DNA of 64,000 nucleotides, from contig JABTTW010000001.1 in NCBI GenBank assembly GCA_015075745.1, positions 992,001-1,056,000 on the forward strand, given 5' to 3'. The position numbers and the translations under genes are program-made. Under the pieces are notes generated by a model that saw only the letters and a program-made list of their open reading frames with translations, did no database searches and was not told the origin of the DNA. This document shows positions 1 to 7,471 of this stretch, piece after piece (the stretch's first letter is position 1; each line of letters begins with the position of its first letter). Source of the DNA: Planctomycetia bacterium. GTDB lineage: Bacteria > Planctomycetota > Phycisphaerae > UBA1845 > UTPLA1.

Positions 1-494
1 TTGCCGTGGATCGGATCGTCGGTCGCGTCGAAGTCGAGGATCAATTCCTCCGGCGGCGATTCATAGGACGCGATGAACTGCTCCACCAGCACACGCGACA
101 TTCGTGCCAGGTCGCCGCGCGTGACGCGGTTCTCCAGCCGGCACAAGGTCGGACTGCTGGCCAGCGGCTCATCCGCGCTCGGCGGCCGCCCGGTCAGGAC
201 CGCCAGCACGGGATCGCTCCGCAGGGCTTGATGGTCGTTGAGATCTTCGTAGCCCATCGCAATGGCAAAGATGCGCTGGGCCAGCATGACCCGCTGGTCA
301 TGTTGAATTCGGGCCGGATCACGCGGGTCGTTGATGACCCCGGCCAGTTGATCGACCAGGCCCAGACGCCGCTCGACCTCCCGAAGCAGCAGACCCCCGG
401 CGTCTGAGGTGAGCGTTCCGCCTGTGAAATCGGCCACGATTTTCTTGCGGCCGAGACTGGAAAAGAACATCGGTTTGCTGTTACAGTCTGTCAC
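1..494 (-). mobile_element. IS1380-family transposase, N-terminal part, cut by window edge
   Basis: Reading the minus strand from a GTG at 494 gives about 164 residues of a transposase that runs off the left edge. The start is supported by AGGGAGG seven bases upstream and by the N-terminus MTDCNSKPMFF, which resembles IS1380 transposases. Further on are LGRKKIVADFTGGTLTSDAG, a LLLREVERR segment, and DFDATDDPIHG, which carries the first catalytic aspartate of the DDE-type active site. IS1380 transposases are usually about 400-450 residues, so most of the gene lies outside. The element should end between about 500 and 650; I could not identify its terminal inverted repeat. The plus-strand reading frame across this stretch is only a shadow. 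Confidence 0.88.
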
Positions 495-657
495 GAAAAA
501 GCCTCCCTGCCTATGGACCGGAATGTTCTTACGAAACCCCAGTCTACAAGGCTTCGAGGCTTTTTCTATTCCTATTCAACGCCGACCTGATGAAATATTC
601 GGGATAAGCGGGTCCGCACTGGCGAAAAGGCAGGTGGGCGGGTACGTTCTGGCCTTC

Positions 658-1698
658 ATGGCCATATCACTTAAGGAAGCGTTCAAGGCGTTCGGCTTTA
701 CGCTTAGTCTGCCGGAGCGCCTGGTACGGTCCGCGGCTGTGGCGATTGGCGGAACGTCGAAGCTGCTCACCGACACGCTGATCCCCGAGCCTCTGCGAAA
801 GACGACGGCTTACATCGCCATGGTCGGCAACAGCCAGCGATTCTTCATCGAAAAGATCGCCGAGGTGCAGGGCGCCTACGAGGTCTCACCGGATGGTGCG
901 GGTTCTTTGCCGGAAAACTACATTCCACGGGCCATGGCGGGAAACGTCATCAATGCGGCCGGACTCTTCGCCGTTCACCTCTCGCCGTTGTGGGTCTTCG
1001 CGTTTGTGAGCGACATCGCCCACGGATCGAAGGCCTACCTCAATAAGCTCGTCGCCGAGTTGAAAGAGAACGGTGTTATCGACAAGGATGCACACATCAA
1101 GGAAGTGGACGAGCTTCTTGAGGCGCTCGGCAAGGCCGGCAAGGACACGGCGCAGGTGTTCGACCTGCCGCCGGTCGACGTCGCCTCGCTGGCGAAGTTG
1201 CGCGACGACCTGACGCGCGGATATTCCGGCGTCTTCAAGGAGGCCACCGACCTTCTGCCGCGCATCGATAATCTCTGGGCCAGGATGCAGTCGCTCGCCA
1301 GCCGGGACGGCGTGGCGATGGAGTCTGTCGTCGGGCTCATGACACTCGACCTGGAAGCCACCGCGGGCAAGGCGGTCGGCGCGGCCTTCGCGGTGGGCAA
1401 CGCAACGGCGGATGTCCTCTCCGAGACGATCTTCCAGTCTTACGGCGAGACGATCTATCGCATTCAGGAGCGCGGCGCGGTGACGTGTCTTGAGGAGGCG
1501 GGCAAGCCGTTCTTCGACGCGATCACGGCGCACTTGTCTTCGAACAAGCAGAGTTGGACCGAATGGGCACTGGGGAAGATCATGAGCCCGTTCGTGGGCG
1601 ATGAGGCCTCGGCACTTCCAACCTGTTCACCATCGCTTGCGACGCCCACGGAAGCGCCGAAGCCGAATGATCCTCCAGCAACCCCACCCATAAAGTGA
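658..1698 (+). CDS. hypothetical protein next to the IS element, possibly 5'-truncated
   Basis: About 346 residues from the ATG at 658. I do not recognise the family. The frame is open upstream to about 409, but that part runs antisense through the IS1380 transposase, so it cannot be native. The protein is alpha-helical looking, with hydrophobic Ala/Val-rich stretches around residues 85-115 and 230-260, acidic-basic helices between (such as AYLNKLVAELKENGVIDKD), and a low-complexity Pro/Thr tail (APKPNDPPATPPIK). No signal peptide is obvious. No good ribosome binding site precedes 658, and the IS insertion may have removed the original 5' end or promoter. Codon use looks normal for the window, so I consider it a real gene of uncertain start. 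Confidence 0.6.
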   Translation: MAISLKEAFKAFGFTLSLPERLVRSAAVAIGGTSKLLTDTLIPEPLRKTTAYIAMVGNSQRFFIEKIAEVQGAYEVSPDGAGSLPENYIPRAMAGNVINAAGLFAVHLSPLWVFAFVSDIAHGSKAYLNKLVAELKENGVIDKDAHIKEVDELLEALGKAGKDTAQVFDLPPVDVASLAKLRDDLTRGYSGVFKEATDLLPRIDNLWARMQSLASRDGVAMESVVGLMTLDLEATAGKAVGAAFAVGNATADVLSETIFQSYGETIYRIQERGAVTCLEEAGKPFFDAITAHLSSNKQSWTEWALGKIMSPFVGDEASALPTCSPSLATPTEAPKPNDPPATPPIK

Positions 1699-1790
1699 GC
1701 GGAACACTTCGCTAATCTGAGGATCGACGCAGCTTTACATCATTTTCTACTATTCGATGGCTCGCGTAAGGTACAAATTGAAAATCGTCA

Positions 1791-1816
1791 TTGACACAGC
1801 GGGGGGGGGATACAAT
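1791..1816 (+). promoter_or_regulatory. promoter-like element with a nine-G tract in the spacer
   Basis: A perfect -35 box TTGACA at 1791-1796 and a -10-like TACAAT at 1811-1816 are separated by 14 bases, of which nine are consecutive G (1801-1809). The spacing is 3 bases short of the usual 17. It lies 77 bases upstream of the ATG at 1893. Changes in the length of the G run would change the spacing, as in known phase-variable promoters; here that is inference only. Confidence 0.45.
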
Positions 1817-1892
1817 ACCTGCAAATTGTACGTTTGCTGTCGCTTGGAAGCGAGTACAATCGGGCAGTTCATTTTCTATTAGAGAGGACATC

Positions 1893-2765
1893 ATGAAACG
1901 CTGTTTGTCGGGCCTAATTCTTTTACTATCAGTTAGTGCTGGTGGTATGGCGCAGCCCGTGTACGCTGAACCAGAATCGACGGTCCTGATCTATTTGGAT
2001 CAAAGCCCAGGAGCAGTTCCTTGGGCACATCTCTGGCAATCAATCGCTGCAAGGGAGCAAAGAAGTGTGGTCTACGCCACAAACTCAGCCAGCTTCTCGC
2101 TTCGCTTAGCAGAAGGGACTTGGGCACGCGTCATAGTGTTGTCAAGGTATGTTTCGGGCGAACCGGCGTACGCCGGACCTCTTCGAGAGTACGCGCAGTT
2201 GCATCCTCAGGATGAGGTTCAGATTTTTACTTGGCACGACCACGGTGAAACAACAACTCCGGGAACCGCGGTTGTCGGCACAACTGCGATAACTGGGTGG
2301 CGAGGAAACTCAACGACTACACTTTACGCACTAACATCCAGTACACCGTTTCAAACGCCACGCCCTGCCACTGAATCTGGTCTAGTTCTTCCGACGTTTT
2401 CTGGCATTCAGGTTCGTTCGCTAGCAACTGTCGGTCCATACTCGGAGACAATGGATTCGGGAAATCTACGGGCCATCGGGATTCAAATAGAACCGTGTGA
2501 AGACAATTGTTTCAATACATGGGTTAGTAAGACGCTGGCGTGCTTAACAGAACGCACCACCCAAGAACAACACTGTAACGTCGCACATGGTCCTACCTCG
2601 CCCAATCCGGATCAACAGCGGTGGACGACATGCATGCAGGAGGCGGCTGAAGATTATTCGAATTGCATTGGCGCTGCATTCCACCAATATAAAAGATGTA
2701 TTGATTTTTGCAAAGCCCTGACGGTGCCGGCGACTACGCAGCCCGCCCCGGATCCAGGCGGCTGA
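1893..2765 (+). CDS. secreted Cys-rich hypothetical protein (intact member of a tandem pair)
   Basis: A 290-residue protein starting at the ATG at 1893, preceded by AGAGAGGA. Residues 1-26 form a signal peptide (MKRCLSGLILLLSVSAGGMA, then a VYA-like cleavage site). The body (about 30-130) carries a compact alpha/beta-looking segment with VLIYLDQSPG, LAEGTWARVIVL and EVQIFTWHDH. A Thr/Ser-rich linker follows, then a cysteine-rich tail with about nine Cys (CEDNCF, HCN, TCMQEAAEDYSNC, CIDFCK) and a Pro-rich end. I do not know the family. The body and tail are repeated in the damaged copy downstream (2800-3541), so this is one half of a tandem duplication. A sampled 120 bases (1981-2100) are about 53% GC, lower than neighbouring genes, which suggests acquired DNA. 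Confidence 0.78.
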   Translation: MKRCLSGLILLLSVSAGGMAQPVYAEPESTVLIYLDQSPGAVPWAHLWQSIAAREQRSVVYATNSASFSLRLAEGTWARVIVLSRYVSGEPAYAGPLREYAQLHPQDEVQIFTWHDHGETTTPGTAVVGTTAITGWRGNSTTTLYALTSSTPFQTPRPATESGLVLPTFSGIQVRSLATVGPYSETMDSGNLRAIGIQIEPCEDNCFNTWVSKTLACLTERTTQEQHCNVAHGPTSPNPDQQRWTTCMQEAAEDYSNCIGAAFHQYKRCIDFCKALTVPATTQPAPDPGG

Positions 2766-2799
2766 TCCGACTTCGCTGACTTCAGAGAGTTGGCTTGCC

Positions 2800-3541
2800 A
2801 TGATCCGATTAGTGCTGTTGATCTGTGCGTTTGCATTCTCTGATGTAGGTCCGGAGGAAGTCAAACTGACTCCGCCAAGGCTCTGATCCTCTGCGACGGT
2901 TCCGCTGGGTCGGTCGAGGATGCTGAAGTCTGGACGCAGGTGCTGGCGGCGGAAAATCCGCGCGTCGTAACTCTCTCCGGCGAAACGGACTTGAGAGCCT
3001 TCGATCTGCCCGACGGCGAGTGGCCGGTCGTGTTTCTGTTTGCTGAGCATCGCGGGGAAGGAACGGTTTGGCTCCAGGCGCTGCGGTCCTTTGCTCGAAC
3101 GCATCCCACTTCCCGCGTTCATCTTTTCCTCTGGAAGGCGACCGGATACCTCGGTGAGGACAGGTCATCGGTCATTGCATCGACCATCATTGCAGCCTGG
3201 CGAAACGGAAAGAAAGGGAGGAAAAGATAGTGCCAAAAGGGTCAAGTCGAAAGAAAACCCCCTTAACTGACTGCAAGACCAAGTACGTGGTTAAGTATCG
3301 CGACCGGAGTCTACGCTGTGTCAAGGAAAACAAGGAGCGTCAACAAGACTGCATCGAACTCTACGCTCCACAGGGAAACGATCCCGGAGACTTCGATGCT
3401 CTCGGTCGATGTATCCAAGATGCAGTGGAGGACCTGACCAACAGCTTAGCCGCTGCCGGGAGAGATTCACGTCGAGGCATGGCACTTTGTGAGAAGCGCC
3501 ATGGAGGCGCTCCCGCCCCAATCGATCCGAGCCCAAAATAA
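2800..3541 (+). pseudogene. decayed tandem paralogue of the preceding secreted Cys-rich gene
   Basis: Three pieces match the gene at 1893. First, an ATG at 2800 gives a signal-peptide start (MIRLVLLICAFAFSD) but meets a stop at 2884-2886. Second, in a different frame, about 2870-3230 reads ALILCDGSAGSVEDAEVW, LPDGEWPVVFLFAEH and RVHLFLWK, aligning with VLIYLDQSPG, LAEGTWARVIVL and VQIFTWHD of the upstream copy. Third, from a GTG at 3230 (sharing one base with the TAG at 3228-3230) comes a Cys-containing tail with CIQDAVEDLTNS and PAPIDPSPK, like the upstream tail. A net one-base deletion (or two-base insertion) near 2855-2886 would explain the first break; the Thr/Ser-rich linker is missing. 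The 103-residue tail piece could still be translated by coupling, so partial function is not excluded. Confidence 0.6.
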
Positions 3542-3589
3542 CCTCACCCCTCGCAATTCTTCCCCAATCGTGAAGATTTCGCATTTTCG

Positions 3590-3618
3590 TTGACAGAACG
3601 AGGGTCGCTCCCCATACT
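3590..3618 (+). promoter_or_regulatory. sigma-70 type promoter for the glycogen genes
   Basis: A perfect TTGACA at 3590-3595, a 17-base spacer and CATACT at 3613-3618 (4 of 6 matches to TATAAT). It would start transcription near 3625 and leave a leader of about 240 bases before the ATG at 3866, a leader that contains the palindrome at 3740-3756. Confidence 0.4.
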
Positions 3619-3739
3619 TGCCGGGCTTCAGGCAGGCCCCGGCCGCTCTCGCTTTTCGCCGAAGTTCATGGCGGCGCCTGGGCGGGAAAGCACCGCGCGC
3701 CCGCGGCCCAAGACGCCCCGGTACTTTTCTACCTGAGAA

Positions 3740-3756
3740 CCGCGAATCATTCGCGG
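3740..3756. promoter_or_regulatory. 17-bp palindrome in the leader of the glycogen genes
   Basis: CCGCGAAT-C-ATTCGCGG is a perfect inverted repeat with 8-base arms and a single central base, in non-coding sequence 110 bases upstream of the glycosyltransferase start. With a one-base centre it is more likely a protein-binding site than an RNA hairpin. The cognate regulator is unknown. The rest of 3542-3865 shows no gene. Confidence 0.35.
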
Positions 3757-3865
3757 CGCGTTGAGGTCTGCCCCGCTGCGAGGGCGGTGCGATGCGCGCT
3801 ATGCTCCTCTCAAGAAAGACGGCCTGCGGCGAGTTCAACACGGCCGCTCGTCAAGCTGGAGAACG

Positions 3866-5218
3866 ATGAACGTCTTCATGTTAGGTTGGGAGTTTCCGCC
3901 GTTTATCTCCGGCGGCCTGGGCACGGCCTGTTACGGTCTGACCAAGGCGATGTCGGAGCTCGGCCACCACGTCATTTTCGTTTTGCCACAGCCGATCGCC
4001 GGAACTTTCTCGACACATGTGACCCTGAAGACACCCTCAGTCGAATTGGCCGAGGCGGCCTATCGCGCCTACACGCTGCGCGAGTTCGACAATGTCGAGT
4101 TTCGCGCCATTCCGTCCACGCTTCAGCCCTATACGTCGCCGGAAACCCGCTTTGACGAGATTCACAACACCACTCAATCCATCACCTCACAGGACGTGGT
4201 GGCGGGCGGCGGGGCAAAATCGATCGCCAATACTCCGACTTCCATCCTTGGGATGCGCAGCAGCAGTGCCGCGGCCGGCCATTACGGCGGAGACATGTTC
4301 GCCGAGACACAGCGATTCGCCGAGATCGCCGTGATACTGGCGCGGACCGAGCAGTTCGACGTGGTTCATGCCCACGACTGGATGACCTACCCGGCGGGGA
4401 TCGCGGTGGCCCGGGCGATGGGCAAGCCGCTCGTTGTGCACGTTCACTCGACCGAGTTCGATCGCAGCGGCGAACACGTCAACCAGCGGATATACGACAT
4501 CGAGCGCGAAGGTGTCCACGTGGCCGACAAGGCGATTGCCGTCAGCCATTTCACGCGAAACCTTTTGCTCTCCCGATATGCGGCGCCGGCCGACCGCGTT
4601 GAAGTGGTCTATAACGCGATTGACAACAACGGCAGCGATTACGAATTGCCGCCGGCCATTGGCAATGAGGAGAAGCTCGTTCTCTTCCTCGGTCGCATCA
4701 CCATGCAAAAAGGCCCTGAGTATTTTCTCGGGGCGGCCAAGAAGGTGCTGGAGTTCGAGAAAAATGTGCGCTTCGTCATGGCTGGAACCGGCGACATGAC
4801 CAAGCGGATGATCGAGCTGGCCGCGGAACTGGGCATCGGGCACAAGGTGGTGTTCACGGGTTTTCTGCGCGGCAACGACGTTGCGCGCATCTTCAAAATG
4901 GCGGACCTATACGTTATGCCGTCGGTGAGCGAGCCGTTCGGCATCGCCCCATTGGAGGCGTTGTCGCACGACGTGCCGGTGTTGATTTCCAAGCAGTCCG
5001 GCGTCTCGGAAATCCTGAGCCACGTCTTAAAGGTGGACTTCTGGGATGTCGACGAGATGGCGAACAAGATCGTCGCCGTGTTGCGGCACCCGCCGCTGCA
5101 AGCTACTCTGCGAGAGCACGGCAACTTTGAGATCCAGAAACTCACCTGGCGTGACTCGGCCGAGGCCTGCGTGGGGGTTTATGGTCAGGCGATTGCCGCT
5201 CGGCGGAAGGCAAGGTAG
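3866..5218 (+). CDS. glycogen synthase-like glycosyltransferase (GT4/GT5 type)
   Basis: A 450-residue GT-B fold glycosyltransferase. The start ATG at 3866 is chosen because GWEFPPFISGGLGTACYGL, the N-terminal sugar-nucleotide loop typical of glycogen synthase-like enzymes, follows directly, and GGAG precedes it. Residues near 170 show VVHAHDWMTYPAG. The C-terminal domain has the phosphate-binding GRITMQKGPEYFL region, and SEPFGIAPLEAL carries the E-x7-E catalytic motif. It probably adds glucose from a nucleotide sugar to a glucan in the cytoplasm. The stop is two bases before the GH57 gene, so the two are co-transcribed and probably work on the same alpha-glucan. The exact donor (ADP- or UDP-glucose) cannot be read from the sequence. 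Confidence 0.88.
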   Translation: MNVFMLGWEFPPFISGGLGTACYGLTKAMSELGHHVIFVLPQPIAGTFSTHVTLKTPSVELAEAAYRAYTLREFDNVEFRAIPSTLQPYTSPETRFDEIHNTTQSITSQDVVAGGGAKSIANTPTSILGMRSSSAAAGHYGGDMFAETQRFAEIAVILARTEQFDVVHAHDWMTYPAGIAVARAMGKPLVVHVHSTEFDRSGEHVNQRIYDIEREGVHVADKAIAVSHFTRNLLLSRYAAPADRVEVVYNAIDNNGSDYELPPAIGNEEKLVLFLGRITMQKGPEYFLGAAKKVLEFEKNVRFVMAGTGDMTKRMIELAAELGIGHKVVFTGFLRGNDVARIFKMADLYVMPSVSEPFGIAPLEALSHDVPVLISKQSGVSEILSHVLKVDFWDVDEMANKIVAVLRHPPLQATLREHGNFEIQKLTWRDSAEACVGVYGQAIAARRKAR

Positions 5219-5220
5219 CC

Positions 5221-6429
5221 ATGGCTTCGGTTTGCTTTTATTTTCAGGTTCACCAGCCTTTCCGACTGCGTCGTTACTCGATTTTCGACGCCGATCATAA
5301 TTATTTCGACGATTACAAGAACGCGGAAATCTGTCGCAAGGTGGCGACGAAATGCTACCTGCCCGCGAATCAGTGCATCCTCGACATGATTCGTGTCCAT
5401 GAGGGGCGCTTTCGCTGTTCGTATTCGCTGACCGGCGTCGTGCTGGACCAATTCGAGGCGTACTGCCCGGAAGTCATCGAGAGCTTCAAACGCCTGGCCG
5501 ATACGGGCTGCGTCGAGTTTCTGGCAGAGACGTATTACCACAGCCTCGCGTTCCTGTTTTCTCGCGCCGAGTTCGAGGAACAAGTCGCCTTGCAGCAGGA
5601 GCGGATCGGCCGGCTTTTTGGCCAGAAGAGCACCGTATTTCGTAACACCGAACTCATCTACAACAACGATGTCGCCGCCGCGGCCCACAAGTTGGGCTAC
5701 AAGGCGATCATCGCGGAAGGCGCCGATCACCTGCTGGGATACCGCTCGCCGAATTTTGTCTATAAGGCTCCTTCCGCGCCGATCACGGTACTGCTGAAGA
5801 ACTATCGCCTGTCCGACGACATAGCATTTCGCTTTGGCAACAGAAGCTGGGCCGAGTGGCCGCTGACGGCGGAGAAGTTCGCTAAATGGGTCAACCAGGT
5901 CAACGGCAATGGATACGCGGTCAACCTGTTCATGGATTACGAAACTTTCGGCGAGCATCAGTGGACCGAGACGGGCATATTTGAGTTCCTGTACCACATG
6001 CCCGGCGAGGTCATGAAGATCAGCGGGGACAACAATTTCATGAAGCCGTCGGAAATCGTGAGCGCGTATGAACCGTCCGGTGAGTACGACTGCCCTCATT
6101 TGATCAGTTGGGCCGATACCGAGCGCGACCTGTCGGCCTGGCTGGGCAACGCGATGCAGTCAAACGCCTTGCAGGAGGCGTTCGCGTTGGAGGGTGCGGT
6201 CAAGGCGAAGGGCGATGCGGAGTTGCTTTCGGATTGGCGCCGGCTGCTGACCTCCGACCACTTTTATTACATGTGTACCAAATACTTCGCCGACGGCGAC
6301 GTTCACAAGTATTTCAATCCCTATGAGTCGCCGTACGACAGCTACATCAACTATATGAACGTTCTCGACAACGTCGCAGCCCGGTCCAGACAATCTCTCA
6401 CGGCGCCGCTTAATCGGCCTGCCAGGTAG
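5221..6429 (+). CDS. glycoside hydrolase family 57 alpha-amylase-type enzyme
   Basis: A 402-residue protein with the conserved regions of GH57: an HQP at residues 11-13, the nucleophile region RNTE with Glu144, and MDYETFGEHQ, where Asp239 is the likely acid/base. The length suits the short alpha-amylase/4-alpha-glucanotransferase branch. It starts two bases after the stop of the glycosyltransferase, so translation is likely coupled. GH57 enzymes paired with glycogen synthase-like transferases take part in glycogen synthesis or turnover; whether this one hydrolyses, debranches or branches cannot be decided here. No signal peptide, so cytoplasmic. Confidence 0.9.
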   Translation: MASVCFYFQVHQPFRLRRYSIFDADHNYFDDYKNAEICRKVATKCYLPANQCILDMIRVHEGRFRCSYSLTGVVLDQFEAYCPEVIESFKRLADTGCVEFLAETYYHSLAFLFSRAEFEEQVALQQERIGRLFGQKSTVFRNTELIYNNDVAAAAHKLGYKAIIAEGADHLLGYRSPNFVYKAPSAPITVLLKNYRLSDDIAFRFGNRSWAEWPLTAEKFAKWVNQVNGNGYAVNLFMDYETFGEHQWTETGIFEFLYHMPGEVMKISGDNNFMKPSEIVSAYEPSGEYDCPHLISWADTERDLSAWLGNAMQSNALQEAFALEGAVKAKGDAELLSDWRRLLTSDHFYYMCTKYFADGDVHKYFNPYESPYDSYINYMNVLDNVAARSRQSLTAPLNRPAR

Positions 6430-6458
6430 TCGACCCCGCAAACCCGAGGCCCTTCCTC

Positions 6459-7268
6459 ATGTCGCATCAAACGATGGAGGCCCACTATCAGCCGAACTGG
6501 AACCTGACGCAGGCGCACGGGCTGCTGGGTTACAACTGCGGCTATGCAGAGTCATCGGGCTGCGCTTCTTTCGATCAGCATCAGCAGGCACTCGTCTGGC
6601 GGCTACTGGGTGACACGGTGATCGGTAGCGATTCAACCGTGCTGGACGTCGGATGTGGAATCGGCGGGCCGTCAACGTGGATCGCCCGACGGTTTTCACC
6701 AAAGCAAATTCTCAGCATCGAATACTGCTGGTCGAGCGTCTTGGCGGCCGGTCGAAGACCGAGCAATGATTCGGTGCGCCCCCGATTTCTCCAGGGAGAC
6801 GCCCACAGTTTGCCGGTGGCGGACAAGACGATTGACGTCATCTTCAATCTCGAATCGGCGCTTCATTATTCTGACAAGCGGCGATTCATTGCGGAGTGCC
6901 ATCGTGCATTGCGGCCGGGCGGCACACTGTGCCTCGGCGACATCACCACGACACACAAGCTGCTGTTCGCCCCCGTGTCGCTCTTGAACAGCTTGCCGAG
7001 CCAATTCAATTCCAACGTCACGCTCTGGTCGGCCGACGACTACCAAGCCGCCTTCGAAGGAGCCGGTCTCGAACTTCGGCACCATGAGGAAGCGTCTCAG
7101 GGCGTCGCGAGCTCACTTCGTGACGGGCTTTCCGAGGTGAGAAAACGCGGCTGGTCGGGTTCCCGCGGCTTTCGCGGACGGATCCTCTTTCTGGCTGCTT
7201 TGGAAAGATTGTTCCGTGCCGGCCTCCTTCGGTACGACCTCTTTCGCGTGACTCGAAAAGCCGCCTAG
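6459..7268 (+). CDS. class I SAM-dependent methyltransferase
   Basis: A 269-residue protein with the Rossmann-type methyltransferase core: motif I LDVGCGIGGPS near residue 67, an acidic residue after strand 2 (SIEYCW), FLQGDAHSLPVADKTIDVIF for motifs II-III, and ECHRALRPGGTLCLGDI for the post-motif helix and strand. This pattern fits the Methyltransf_11 group, which methylates small molecules or lipids. The substrate is unknown. It follows the GH57 gene by 29 bases in the same direction and may be in its transcript, but nothing links it to glycogen. The C-terminal 60 residues are basic and may contact lipid or partner protein. Confidence 0.85.
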   Translation: MSHQTMEAHYQPNWNLTQAHGLLGYNCGYAESSGCASFDQHQQALVWRLLGDTVIGSDSTVLDVGCGIGGPSTWIARRFSPKQILSIEYCWSSVLAAGRRPSNDSVRPRFLQGDAHSLPVADKTIDVIFNLESALHYSDKRRFIAECHRALRPGGTLCLGDITTTHKLLFAPVSLLNSLPSQFNSNVTLWSADDYQAAFEGAGLELRHHEEASQGVASSLRDGLSEVRKRGWSGSRGFRGRILFLAALERLFRAGLLRYDLFRVTRKAA

Positions 7269-7412
7269 CAGCAAGTTGCGGCGTCCATGCCGCCTGCCCG
7301 TCGATCACACGACGACTTATCGGGGCATTGCCAAGTGGGCCGAATCCTACGATGAAAATCAATACCGGTCTTAATCCTTGCCGGGGCCGTGGGTCAATCG
7401 CATCTTAAGGAG

Positions 7413-7428
7413 GGTCCCTCTCGGGACC
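7413..7428. repeat. short inverted repeat upstream of the HEAT gene
   Basis: GGTCCC-TCTC-GGGACC is a perfect hairpin with 6-base arms, about 45 bases before the ATG at 7472. No T run follows, so it is not a clear terminator. It could structure the leader of the HEAT-repeat mRNA. The rest of 7269-7471 shows nothing I recognise. Confidence 0.3.
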
Positions 7429-7471
7429 GATTTCCAAAGGGGGGTATGCCCCAGAACCAGGGCAAAAAGGC

